Below are positions 54,941-63,535 of a stretch of 64,000 bases of DNA, piece by piece. A model generated the notes under the pieces. That model ran no database searches and was not told the DNA's origin. It saw only the letters and a program-made list of their open reading frames with translations. The stretch spans positions 2,728,001 through 2,792,000 of the forward strand of contig NZ_JACHMX010000001.1 in assembly GCF_014205155.1 (NCBI RefSeq), read 5' to 3'. The position numbers and the translations under genes were made by a program. The DNA is from Amycolatopsis umgeniensis. Lineage in GTDB: Bacteria; Actinomycetota; Actinomycetes; Mycobacteriales; Pseudonocardiaceae. The first letter of the stretch is position 1. Each line of letters starts with the position of its first letter.

Positions 54941-55714
54941 TCAGTCCGGCCACTCCGGGGAGCGCTTCTCCAGGAAGGCCGCCATTCCCTCACGCGCCCC
55001 GGGCAGTTGCGACGCCGAAGCCATGACCTCCAGCGCTAGCGCGTAGGCATCGGCCTCGGGCCGGTCCAGCTGCGCGTAAAGGGTCTGCTTCCCCATCGCC
55101 TTGCTCGCCCGGCTCCCGCGCGTCGCGCGCCCGAGGAGTGAAGCGACGGCTTCGTCCAGCGAGCCGTCCGGGACCACGCGGTTCACCAGGCCCCAGTCCA
55201 GCGCGGTCGCCGCGTCGACGACGTCGCCGGTGAGCGCCAGTTCCATCAGCCGCTTCCGCCCGATCGACCGGGCCACCGGCACCGCGGGGGTGTGGCAGAA
55301 CCAGCCCGCCTTGCCGCCGGGCAGCGCGAATCCGGCGGATTCGGCGGCGACGGCGAGGTCGCACGAGGCCACCAGCTGGCAGCCCGCCGCGGTCGCGAGC
55401 CCGTGCACCCGCGCGACGACGACCTGCGGCACCGACTGCATCGTGCCCATCAGATCCGTGCACAGCCGCAGCAGTTCACGCACACCCATCAGGTCACGCG
55501 CGGCGACGTCGCCGAAGTCGTGTCCCGCCGAGAACACCGGCCCGGCGCCCGCCAGCACGATCCCGGTGGCGTCGGTCTTCCCCGCCTCGCGGAACGCCGC
55601 CAGCAGTTCGGCGAGGTGATCCGCCGAAAGCGAGTTCCGCCGCGCGGCGCGGTTCATGGTGATCGTGACGGTGTCGCCGTCCCGCTTGACGAGGATGTGC
55701 TCGTACTCGGCCAT
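54941..55714 (-). CDS. Enoyl-CoA hydratase/isomerase family protein, ECHDC3-like
   Basis: 257 residues, crotonase fold. Oxyanion segments AGHDFGDVAARDL and VHGLATAAGCQLVASCDLAVAAE are clear. The two acidic residues of classical hydratases are not evident: the matching region reads ALPGGKAGWFCHTPAVPVAR. So it may have another crotonase activity, like the ECHDC3 group. Its 5' end is overlapped 61 bases by the preceding AraC gene. Confidence 0.85.
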   Translation of the reverse strand: MAEYEHILVKRDGDTVTITMNRAARRNSLSADHLAELLAAFREAGKTDATGIVLAGAGPVFSAGHDFGDVAARDLMGVRELLRLCTDLMGTMQSVPQVVVARVHGLATAAGCQLVASCDLAVAAESAGFALPGGKAGWFCHTPAVPVARSIGRKRLMELALTGDVVDAATALDWGLVNRVVPDGSLDEAVASLLGRATRGSRASKAMGKQTLYAQLDRPEADAYALALEVMASASQLPGAREGMAAFLEKRSPEWPD

Positions 55715-56673
55715 GCTTCGACGGTAACCGACCGGAACGTCCGGCGATACGAATCGGGTCCGACGCCGACGTCGGCCCGCAGCCGTCGCCGCAGGTTGGC
55801 GGCGGTGCCGAGGCCGGAGCGCTGCGCGACCCGCTCTACGGGGAGCTCCGTCGTCTCCAGCAGACGGCGCGCGAGCCGCACCCGCTGCGCGCGCAGCCAG
55901 CGTCCGGGTGTCACGCCGGTGGCCGCCGCGAACTCGCGGTGGAAGGTCCGCTCGCTCAGCCCGGCGTGCCCGACGAGGTCGTCGACGCCGATGTCGTCGG
56001 CGATCCGCTCCAGCGCCCAGTCCATTGTGGACGAAACACTCGGCCGCGACGGCTTCGGCGGCAACGGGTTGTCGACATATTGCCGCTGTCCGCCTTCCCG
56101 CGCGGGCGGCATCACGAGCCGCCGGGCGAGCGCGGCCGCGACCTCGGCGCCGTGATCACGCCGCACCAGGTGCAGGCAAAGATCCAGCCCGCCGACCACG
56201 CCGGCGGACGTCAGCACGTCACCCTCGTCGGTGAACAGGACGTCCCGCTGGACGACCGCGTCGCGAGCGGCGGTCTCGAGGGCGTCCAGCAGCCGCCAAT
56301 GCGTGGTGACCGACCGGCCGTCGAGCAATCCGGCCGCGGCCAGGGTGAAGGCCCCGGAACACAGCGACGCCACGGTGATCCCCGCCCGGTGGGCCTTGCG
56401 CAGCGCGGCGACGGCGGCCGCGGGCACCTCGGCGTGCGGATCGACCCTGCCGGGTACGAGCACGAGATCGCAGCCCGCCAGCCCGCCCAGCCCATGTGTC
56501 GCCTCGACCTGGCCGAACGGGTGGATGGCGACCCTCTCACGGGCGGGCGCGCAGAGCCGGACCTCGAACGGGCCGATTCCGCTGTCGGTGCGGTCCACGC
56601 CCCAGACCTCGCCGATCACGCCCAGATCGAAGGACCGGCTACCCGGCAGGAGGAGCACGCCCACGGTTCGCAT
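55654..56673 (-). CDS. AraC-family regulator with GATase1-like (DJ-1/PfpI) domain
   Basis: 339 residues. The N-terminal DJ-1-like domain (VGVLLLPGSRSFDLGVIGEVW, VASLCSGAFTLAAAGLLDG with the elbow Cys) is followed by an AraC HTH pair (DDLVGHAGLSERTFHREFAAATG, given in part, and ERVAQRSGLGTAANLRRRL). The last ~20 residues are Ser/Thr-rich and lie in the overlap with the hydratase gene. It is divergent from an isochorismatase-family gene, a common pairing that suggests control of it. Confidence 0.88.
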   Translation of the reverse strand: MRTVGVLLLPGSRSFDLGVIGEVWGVDRTDSGIGPFEVRLCAPARERVAIHPFGQVEATHGLGGLAGCDLVLVPGRVDPHAEVPAAAVAALRKAHRAGITVASLCSGAFTLAAAGLLDGRSVTTHWRLLDALETAARDAVVQRDVLFTDEGDVLTSAGVVGGLDLCLHLVRRDHGAEVAAALARRLVMPPAREGGQRQYVDNPLPPKPSRPSVSSTMDWALERIADDIGVDDLVGHAGLSERTFHREFAAATGVTPGRWLRAQRVRLARRLLETTELPVERVAQRSGLGTAANLRRRLRADVGVGPDSYRRTFRSVTVEAWPSTSTSSSSGTATPSRSP

Positions 56674-56744
56674 GGCAGAAAAGTACCGCATCGCGCTTCT
56701 TCTACCACTCCCTTGCCTCGGGAAAAGGCCCGAAACTCGAACCC

Positions 56745-57305
56745 ATGACCACTGCAACCAAGGCCCTGCTCGTGATCGACGTCCAGCGCGGCTTCGACAA
56801 GCCCGTCTGGGGCCCGCGCAACAATCCCGGCGCGGAAGCCAATATCAAGGCGCTCGTCGACGCCTATCAGGAGCGCGGACTGCCGATCGTGCTGGTGCAC
56901 CACGACTCCGTGAAGCCCGGCTCGTCGCTGCAGCCCGGCCAGGAGGGCAACCACTTCAAGCCCGAACTCGACGGCGTGCGCGCGGATCTGGTGTTCGGCA
57001 AGAAGGTCAACTCGGCCTTCCACGGCGACGTCGACCTCGACGGCTGGCTGAAGACGCGCGGCATCACGTCGTTCGTGCTCGCCGGCATCCAGACGAACTT
57101 CTGCTGCGAGACCACCGCTCGTGTCGGCGGAAACCTCGGCTACGACGTCACCTTCGCGCTCGACGCCACGTTCACCTTCGACCTCGCCGGGCCGGACGGC
57201 GGCGTCCTGACCGCCGACGAACTGTCCAAGGCGACCGCGACGAACCTGCACGGCGGCGGGTTCGCCACGGTCACCTCGACCAAGGAGATCCTCGCGAACC
57301 TTTGA
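56745..57305 (+). CDS. Isochorismatase-family cysteine hydrolase
   Basis: 186 residues. Asp12 (KALLVIDVQRGF), Lys in VFGKKVNSAFHG and the catalytic Cys in LAGIQTNFCCETTARVGG form the family triad. It could be a nicotinamidase-like, ureidoacrylate or N-carbamoyl amide hydrolase. It is divergent from the GATase-AraC regulator with a 71-base gap. Confidence 0.87.
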   Translation: MTTATKALLVIDVQRGFDKPVWGPRNNPGAEANIKALVDAYQERGLPIVLVHHDSVKPGSSLQPGQEGNHFKPELDGVRADLVFGKKVNSAFHGDVDLDGWLKTRGITSFVLAGIQTNFCCETTARVGGNLGYDVTFALDATFTFDLAGPDGGVLTADELSKATATNLHGGGFATVTSTKEILANL

Positions 57306-57320
57306 GAGCGGGGTCCCCGT

Positions 57321-57618
57321 GGTCGTGAGTGGCGATTCGTGTTCTAACACGACTTGCCGCTCACGAGGGTTGCGAGGGTTTTGTCGTGGTGCACCCTCCG
57401 GCCCGTTCACGACCTCTACCTGGCTAGCGAGGGCCAGACATGTCGCGAAAGCCACTTTCGGGACATCAGACGTCCCGAAAGTGGCTTTCGCGACACCACG
57501 GACGCGGACTCCCGTGTCCAGACGGACGACACGCGGCGAACCCCGTGACCAACCGCGACCCCAAACCAGTACGTAACCAAGACACCTACGGCTCTAACCC
57601 GAATCGCCACTCACGACC
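57321..57618. repeat. 298-bp segment bounded by 19-bp inverted repeats
   Basis: GGTCGTGAGTGGCGATTCG (57321-57339) and its exact reverse complement (57600-57618) bound a gene-free segment. Inside are an imperfect hairpin (57324-57365) and the perfect palindrome at 57441. The ends suggest a non-coding mobile element (MITE-like), but no target duplication was made out. It accounts for almost all of the 340-base gap. Confidence 0.55.
57441..57495. terminator. 24-bp palindrome, TGTCGCGAAAGCC type
   Basis: Perfect 24-bp arms (57441-57464, 57472-57495), 7-base loop. The arms are identical to those at 10040 while the loops differ. Between the convergent isochorismatase and ehuA genes. Confidence 0.75.
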
Positions 57619-57645
57619 AGCTCGGCCGACCACGCTCCGGAAGCC

Positions 57646-58410
57646 TCACGCGCGGTCGATCACGGCCTTGAGGAACCGTCGCGTCCGGTCGTGCTCCGGC
57701 TCGCTGAACAGCTTGTCCGGCGCGGCGTCCTCCAGCACCTGACCCTCGTCGAACATCATCACCCGATCCGAAACGTCCCGCGCGAACTGCATTTCGTGCG
57801 TGACACACAGGATCGTGATGTCCGTGGACGCGGCGATCTCGCGCAGTACGCGCAGGACGTCCGCGACCAGTTCGGGGTCGAGCGCCGAGGTGACCTCGTC
57901 CAGCAGCAGCACGTCCGGCCGCATCGCGAGCGCCCGTGCGATCGCGACGCGTTGCTGCTGGCCGCCGGAAAGCCGCGTGGGATGCGCGTCCTTCTTGTCC
58001 GAGAGCCCCACCATTTCCAGCAGTTCGACGGCTCGCGCCTCGGCCTCGTCCCGTGCGATGCCGAGCGAGTGGATCGGCGCTTCGGTGATGTTGCGCAGCA
58101 CGTTCATGTTCGGGAACAGGTTGAACTGCTGGAACACCATGCCGATCCGTTTGCGCACGGTCCGCAGGTACTTCTCGTCCGCGGGCACCAGTTTCCCGCC
58201 GCGCTCCATATGGCTCAGGTGGTCACCGCAGACCTCGATGGTGCCGCCGTCGACCCGCTCCAGGGTCATCAGCAACCGCAGGATCGTCGTCTTCCCGGAG
58301 CCGCTCGGCCCGATCAGCGAGACGAATTCCCCTGGCGCGACGGTGAAATCGAGGTCCCGCAGCACGACGTGGTCGCCATAGGACTTGACCACCTGCGAGA
58401 ACCGGATCAT
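57646..58410 (-). CDS. ehuA: Ectoine/hydroxyectoine ABC importer ATPase EhuA
   Basis: 254 residues. Walker A GPSGSGKTT (34-42), Q-loop MVFQQFNLFPNMNVL, signature LSGGQQQR, Walker B VLLLDEVTSALDP, switch His in CVTHEMQF. Polar amino-acid-type ATPase; the EhuA name follows from the EhuB-like binding protein in the same operon. ATG 58410 lies seven bases after the ehuD stop. Confidence 0.85.
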   Translation of the reverse strand: MIRFSQVVKSYGDHVVLRDLDFTVAPGEFVSLIGPSGSGKTTILRLLMTLERVDGGTIEVCGDHLSHMERGGKLVPADEKYLRTVRKRIGMVFQQFNLFPNMNVLRNITEAPIHSLGIARDEAEARAVELLEMVGLSDKKDAHPTRLSGGQQQRVAIARALAMRPDVLLLDEVTSALDPELVADVLRVLREIAASTDITILCVTHEMQFARDVSDRVMMFDEGQVLEDAAPDKLFSEPEHDRTRRFLKAVIDRA

Positions 58411-58417
58411 CGGGGAA

Positions 58418-59077
58418 TCAACTGTGGGCGGCACGGCGCTCCAACCTTCTCACCAGAATCGACGCCGGCAGGCTCACCAGCAGGAACAGCACCCCGGCCA
58501 GGGTGTACGGCTCGATGACGCGGAACGTTTCGGCGCCCACCTCTTTCGCCCGGTTGAGCACGTCGAGAACGCCGATCCCCAGCAGCAGCGGAGTTTCCTT
58601 GAACATCGAGATCGTGTAGTTGCCGAGCGCGGGCAGCACCCGCGGAACCGCTTGCGGCAGGACGACCGCCGTCCACACCCGCGACCTCGGCAGATTCAAC
58701 GCGGTCGCGGCCTCCCACTGTCCTTTCGGGACGGCTTCGATCCCGGCCCGGTAGACCTCGGCCGCATAGGTCGCGTAGTGCACACCGAGCGCCACCACGC
58801 CGGTGAGGAAGGCCGACATCGTGAACCCCGTCAGCGGCGGCACCAGGTAGTAGATCGCGAACACCTGGATCAGCAACGGGGTACTGCGGACGAATTCGAT
58901 GAACAGCCGCACCGCCTGGGACAGCACGGGAATCCCCGTGCGGCGGATCAGCGCGAACACCAGGCCGAGCGCGTAGCCGACCACCGAAGCGAGCAGGGTG
59001 ATCTCGACGGTGACGAGAAGTCCCTCCAGCAAAAGGGGAATCGAGTCGAACGCGGCTTCCCAGCTCCAGTCCATCAC
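58418..59077 (-). CDS. ehuD: Ectoine/hydroxyectoine ABC importer permease EhuD
   Basis: 219 residues, five membrane helices. Polar amino-acid permease type, with YATYAAEVYRAGIEAVPKGQWEAA covering the EAA loop in part. It overlaps ehuC by ATGA, so the two permeases are made together. Confidence 0.83.
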   Translation of the reverse strand: MMDWSWEAAFDSIPLLLEGLLVTVEITLLASVVGYALGLVFALIRRTGIPVLSQAVRLFIEFVRSTPLLIQVFAIYYLVPPLTGFTMSAFLTGVVALGVHYATYAAEVYRAGIEAVPKGQWEAATALNLPRSRVWTAVVLPQAVPRVLPALGNYTISMFKETPLLLGIGVLDVLNRAKEVGAETFRVIEPYTLAGVLFLLVSLPASILVRRLERRAAHS

Positions 59078-59769
59078 ACACCCCCCGCCGTGGCCGTCAT
59101 CTTGGCGGGCGCCCTGCCGAGACGCCGCGCCGCGAACCTCTCCAGCGCCCGCATCCCGCTCGTGATCAGCAGCGCGAGCAGGAGGTAGAGCACGAGTTCC
59201 GTACCGTAGATCCAGCCGATCTCGGCACCGAACACCGGCCGGAGCAGTTCACCCTGCCGCGCCATCTCCGGAACGGCGATGAACGAGAGCAGGGCGGTGC
59301 TCTTCAGCAACTGGATGAACAGGTTGTTGAACGGTGGCAGCATTTCCGCGAACGCCTGCGGCAGGATCACCCGCCGCATCCGCTGGGCGGGTGTCAGGTT
59401 GAGCGCGACGGCGCCTTCGAACTGCGCCCGCGGAACGGAGTTCACCGCGCCACGGACGATCTCGGCGCCGTACGCGCCGTGGTTCAGGCCGAGCACCAGG
59501 ATCCCGGCGAACATCGGGACCAGCTGGAAGCCCACCAGCACCGGCAGCACGAAATACAGCCAGAACAGCTGGACAACCTCCGAGGTGCCGCGGAAGATCT
59601 CCACGTACACGCGGGAAATCCCCCGCACGATCCTGGACGGCGATCTCAGCGCGAGCCCCGCGATCAACGCGAGCACGACGGTGACCGCGATCCCGCCGAG
59701 CGCGGCGGTGACGGTCGCTGTCAGTCCACTGAGGACGGAAGTGATGATATGCGATACCGACGACGACAT
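59074..59769 (-). CDS. ehuC: Ectoine/hydroxyectoine ABC importer permease EhuC
   Basis: 231 residues, membrane permease with EAA loop LNHGAYGAEIVRGAVNSVP and VILPQAFAEMLPPFNNLF. It pairs with EhuD to form the channel. It begins 13 bases after ehuB. Confidence 0.83.
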   Translation of the reverse strand: MSSSVSHIITSVLSGLTATVTAALGGIAVTVVLALIAGLALRSPSRIVRGISRVYVEIFRGTSEVVQLFWLYFVLPVLVGFQLVPMFAGILVLGLNHGAYGAEIVRGAVNSVPRAQFEGAVALNLTPAQRMRRVILPQAFAEMLPPFNNLFIQLLKSTALLSFIAVPEMARQGELLRPVFGAEIGWIYGTELVLYLLLALLITSGMRALERFAARRLGRAPAKMTATAGGV

Positions 59770-59782
59770 GACGTCAGCCCCG

Positions 59783-60676
59783 TTACACCGCGCAGAGTTT
59801 CTCGGTGGTGACGTCGGTCTTCGGCAGGTTGTCCGCCGAGAACCCGAACGGCGTCACGATCTTGGTCCACTCGCCGCTGTCGTGCAGTTTCTTGAGTTCG
59901 GCGTTGAAGGCCTCGCGCAGCGGGTTGTCGTCCTTGCGGAAGACGAACGCTCCCGCGGAGACGACGGGCTGCCCGTTCTTGATCGGATCGAAGCCGGGCG
60001 TGACCTCGGCGGCCGCGCCCGCGTTCTTCGCCAGCACGTCCTTGAGGGAGATGTCGGTGAGCGCGGCACAGTAGACCCGGCCGTCGGTGACCGCGCGGAG
60101 CATGTTGTCCTGCGAATCGAGCGTGACGATCTGGTCTTCGGCCACCCCGGAATCCGTGGCGTAGCCCTTCTCCACCGCGGCCGAGAGCACGGCGACCTTG
60201 ACCTTCTTCGCGGCGATGTCCTCGAACTTCAGGATCTGCTGCGGATTTCCCTTCGGTACCAGCAAAGCGGTCAGCGCCGAGTAGTCGGGGATCGAGAACG
60301 CGGCGGCGTCGCACCGTTCCTTCTTGATGTTCATCCCGGCGGCGACGATGTCGTACTGCCTGGCGTTGAGCGCGGGGATCAACTGGTCGAACGACACGGC
60401 ACTGGCCTCGACATTGTCGATGCCCATCGCCTTGAAAACGGCGCGCGCGACTTCCGGTGCCTCGCCGGTGACCTTGCCGCTTTGATCCGTGAAACCGTAA
60501 GGTGCTTCGTTCGCGATACCGATCTTGATCTTCTTCGCGTCCTTGGCCGCCTGCAAAGCGTCACCCGACGAGGTCGACGTGCACGCGGACAACAACACCG
60601 GGCCACCGATCGTCACCGCCCCCAGAACGGCCGACCGCCGGAAGAATTCTCGCCTCGACCACTCGCCGTGCGCCAT
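59783..60676 (-). CDS. ehuB: Ectoine/hydroxyectoine-binding lipoprotein EhuB
   Basis: 297 residues. The N-terminus has both a twin-arginine motif (SRREFF) and a lipobox (LLSAC, Cys32), so it is probably Tat-exported and lipid-anchored. The binding domain IGIANEAPYGFTDQSGKV, VTGEAPEVARAVFKAMG and FDQLIPALNARQYDIVAAG is close to EhuB of known ectoine importers. Ectoine is an osmoprotectant; binding to it is inferred from this likeness. First gene of ehuBCDA. Confidence 0.85.
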   Translation of the reverse strand: MAHGEWSRREFFRRSAVLGAVTIGGPVLLSACTSTSSGDALQAAKDAKKIKIGIANEAPYGFTDQSGKVTGEAPEVARAVFKAMGIDNVEASAVSFDQLIPALNARQYDIVAAGMNIKKERCDAAAFSIPDYSALTALLVPKGNPQQILKFEDIAAKKVKVAVLSAAVEKGYATDSGVAEDQIVTLDSQDNMLRAVTDGRVYCAALTDISLKDVLAKNAGAAAEVTPGFDPIKNGQPVVSAGAFVFRKDDNPLREAFNAELKKLHDSGEWTKIVTPFGFSADNLPKTDVTTEKLCAV

Positions 60677-60688
60677 AGCCGCACCCCT

Positions 60689-60717
60689 TTTCGATTAATC
60701 GGTTCAATCGAAACGTA
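60689..60717 (-). promoter_or_regulatory. Candidate operator/promoter of ehuBCDA
   Basis: TTTCGATT-N9-AATCGAAA (60689-60713) is an exact dyad; its left half also lies in the perfect palindrome CGATTAATCG (60692-60701). On the minus strand a -10-like TACGTT touches its upstream edge, and the dyad lies 13 bases before the ehuB start, so a bound repressor would block transcription start. The regulator is not in the window. Confidence 0.5.
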
Positions 60718-60793
60718 GGGGGGTACCTTTGCCCCGGCAATGTGAGTGACTCCCTCGCCGACCGCCGTTACGGTACCGAGATTTACGGTGACT

Positions 60794-62815
60794 TTACGTG
60801 CTCAGGCCGTGGCGCTCCCGCACCAATCCGACAATTCCGTCCATGATGTCGGTGAGTTCGTAGTCCTTGGGCGTGAACACCTTCGCGATCCCACGCTCCA
60901 GAAGGAGCTTCTCGTCGTCGGGCGGGATGATGCCGCCGACGATGACCGGGATGTCGCCCGCGCCCGCGGCCCGCAGGCCGTCCACGACCTGCGGCACGAC
61001 CTCGAGATGCGAACCCGAGAGCACCGAAAGCCCGACAACGTGCACGCCCTCCTGGACGGCGGCCGCGACGATCTGCTCCGGTGTGAGCCGGATGCCCTGG
61101 TACACCACCTCGAAACCGACGTCGCGCGCCCGCACGGCCACCTGCTCGGCGCCGTTGGAATGCCCGTCGAGACCGGGTTTGCCGACCAGGATCCGCAGCC
61201 GTTCGCCGATCTCGGTGTTCGTCGCCTTGATCCGGTCGCGCACGCGGCGGATCTCCTCGCTGCCCTCGCCCGCGGTCGCCGACGCGGAAACCCCGGTGGG
61301 AGCACGGTATTCGCCGAACACCTCGCGCAGCGCCCCCGACCATTCGCCGGTGGTGACGCCGGCGCGGGCGCAGTCGATCGTGGCCTCGAACAGGTTTTCC
61401 GAGGTCTTCGCGATGGCCTTCAGCTTCTCCAGCGACGCTTCGGCGGCCGCGTTGTCACGGTGCGCCCGCCATTCCTCGATCGCGGTGACGGCTTCCTTTT
61501 CGACGGCGGGGTCGATCGTTTCGATCGCCTTCGCACCCTCGGCCTGCAGCGGAGAAGGTTCGGTGGTCTCGAACTTGTTGACACCGACCAGGATCCGCTC
61601 GCCGTTCTCCATGCCACGCCGCAACTCGGCGAGCGAGGTGACGAGCTGCGACTTCATGTAGCCGGTCTCGACGGCCGTGACAGCGCCACCGAGATCCTGC
61701 ACCCGCGCGATCTCCTCGCGCGCGCCCGTCATGATCTCGTCGACCTTGGCCTGGATGACATGCGAGCCGTCGAAGATGTCTTCGTACTCCAGCAGGTCGG
61801 TCTCGAAGGCCAGCACCTGCTGCATCCGCAGCGCCCACTGCTGATCCCACGGCCGCGGCAGGCCGAGCGCCTCGTTCCACGCGGGCAACTGGATCGCGCG
61901 GGCCCTGGCGCCGCGGGAAAGCGAGACCGCGAGCATCTCCAGCACGATGCGCTGGACGTTGTTCTCCGGCTGGGCCTCGGTGAGCCCCAGCGAGTTGACC
62001 TGCACGCCGTAGCGCAGCCGCCGAGCCTTCGGATCCGTTACGCCGTACCGATCCCGGGTGATCTCGTCCCAGAGCGCGGTGAACGCGCGCATCTTCGACA
62101 TCTCTTCGACGAACCGCACACCGGCGTTGACGAAGAACGAGATCCGCGCGACCACCTTGGCCATGTCGGCCTGCTCGACCTGCCCGGAATCCCGGACGGC
62201 GTCGAGGACGGCGATGGCGGTGCACAACGCGTACGCGACCTCTTGCGTCGGCGTCGCGCCCGCTTCCTGCAGGTGATAGCTGCAGATGTTGATCGGGTTC
62301 CACTTCGGCACGTGGTGCACGGTCCACGCGATCATGTCGGTGATCAGGCGGAGACTCGGGCCCGGCGGGAAGATGTAGGTGCCGCGGGAGAGGTATTCCT
62401 TGATGATGTCGTTCTGCGTGGTGCCGGTGAGCTTGGCCAGCACTTCGTCGACGTCGCGCCCCTCGGCTTCGGCCTGCTCGCGCGCCACGGAGACGTAGAG
62501 CGCCAGCAGCCACATGGCGGGCGCGTTGATCGTCATCGACGTGTTGGCCTCGGCGAGCGGGATGCCGTCGAAGAGCCGCCGCATGTCACCGAGATGTGAA
62601 ACCGGGACGCCGACCTTGCCGACCTCGCCCTTGGACAGCTGGTGGTCCGGGTCGTAGCCGGTCTGCGTCGGCAGATCGAAGGCGACGGAGAGACCGGTCT
62701 GCCCCTTGGCGAGGTTGCGCCGGTACAACTCGTTGGACGCGGCCGCGGACGAGTGGCCCGCGTAGGTCCGCATCACCCAGGGGCGGTCCCGTTCACGGTC
62801 CGTGGGATAGGGCAC
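60794..62815 (-). CDS. meaA: MeaA-type mutase (ethylmalonyl-CoA mutase)
   Basis: 673 residues, a coenzyme-B12 mutase in one chain. The barrel has RTYAGHSSAAASNELYRRNL, GLSVAFDLPTQTGYDPDH and ICSYHLQEAGATPTQEVAYA. The C-terminal B12 domain has DGHSNGAEQ (DxHxxG, His below cobalt), SVLSGSH and GGIIPP. Length and sequence match MeaA/Ecm of actinomycetes, which isomerises ethylmalonyl-CoA to methylsuccinyl-CoA. No ccr (crotonyl-CoA carboxylase/reductase) gene is adjacent. Confidence 0.9.
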   Translation of the reverse strand: MPYPTDRERDRPWVMRTYAGHSSAAASNELYRRNLAKGQTGLSVAFDLPTQTGYDPDHQLSKGEVGKVGVPVSHLGDMRRLFDGIPLAEANTSMTINAPAMWLLALYVSVAREQAEAEGRDVDEVLAKLTGTTQNDIIKEYLSRGTYIFPPGPSLRLITDMIAWTVHHVPKWNPINICSYHLQEAGATPTQEVAYALCTAIAVLDAVRDSGQVEQADMAKVVARISFFVNAGVRFVEEMSKMRAFTALWDEITRDRYGVTDPKARRLRYGVQVNSLGLTEAQPENNVQRIVLEMLAVSLSRGARARAIQLPAWNEALGLPRPWDQQWALRMQQVLAFETDLLEYEDIFDGSHVIQAKVDEIMTGAREEIARVQDLGGAVTAVETGYMKSQLVTSLAELRRGMENGERILVGVNKFETTEPSPLQAEGAKAIETIDPAVEKEAVTAIEEWRAHRDNAAAEASLEKLKAIAKTSENLFEATIDCARAGVTTGEWSGALREVFGEYRAPTGVSASATAGEGSEEIRRVRDRIKATNTEIGERLRILVGKPGLDGHSNGAEQVAVRARDVGFEVVYQGIRLTPEQIVAAAVQEGVHVVGLSVLSGSHLEVVPQVVDGLRAAGAGDIPVIVGGIIPPDDEKLLLERGIAKVFTPKDYELTDIMDGIVGLVRERHGLST

Positions 62816-62896
62816 GGTGCACCTCCGGCGCTGGACGACCGTCTGAGTGTACCGGCCGGTAACATCGGGCGCGCAGTTGAATCGGACACAGTCGGG

Positions 62897-63463
62897 TCAT
62901 TCTCCGACGGTCGGCTCCTGGCGCTGTCGTGCCTCGTCAACGGCTTTCGCGAGCTTTTCCCGCACTTTCGCCACCTCGCTGACACCCACAAGGATGACCG
63001 GTGGCTTGCGGTCCTTCCCGGCACCGGCGCCGAAGTTCGCCGACGCCCACGCCAGCACACCGAGCCTGCCGAAGGTGATCGTCCCGGTCTTGCCGGGCCC
63101 CGGGGTGACCACGGGATCCGCCAGCCCGGCCAACTCCGCGGACTCTTCTTTGCGGCGGAACAGGGAACTGGTCGCGATGACCCGGCCGTCCGTCACCGCG
63201 TAGGTGGTCGAGGCGAGCCTGAGGTACCTGATGAGCGGCCTGCCGACGACATGGAACACGCCGACGACGGTGAGCACGACCCACGCGACCGTGTGGAACG
63301 TCGTTTCGTGGTTGTAGAGGAAGTACAGAGTCACGGCGCCCAACCAGAGCAGGGCGAGGGGGACGTTGAAGTAGTCGCCGGGATTGAAGAGAGGCCTGCG
63401 CACCGGAGTCCCGGCCCAGATGACCCGTTCGCCTGGAAGGAGGTCGATCTGCCCCTCATGCAT
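62897..63463 (-). CDS. Membrane protein with bacterial PH-like domain
   Basis: 188 residues. LLPGERVIWAGTPVRRPLF, two membrane helices (LALLWLGAVTLYFLY, TVAWVVLTVVGVFHVVG), then a PH-like half (STTYAVTDGRVIATSSLF, VTPGPGKTGTITFG). The gene just upstream encodes a paralogue with the same order. ATG 63463 follows TAGTGT by eight bases; GTG 63475 is possible. Function unknown. Confidence 0.7.
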   Translation of the reverse strand: MHEGQIDLLPGERVIWAGTPVRRPLFNPGDYFNVPLALLWLGAVTLYFLYNHETTFHTVAWVVLTVVGVFHVVGRPLIRYLRLASTTYAVTDGRVIATSSLFRRKEESAELAGLADPVVTPGPGKTGTITFGRLGVLAWASANFGAGAGKDRKPPVILVGVSEVAKVREKLAKAVDEARQRQEPTVGE

Positions 63464-63535
63464 GGCATCGCACACTACCCGTCCGCGAGGCGGGCGGCAG
63501 TGTCCGTTCGTCGGTTGCCTTCGGGCCGAACGGAC

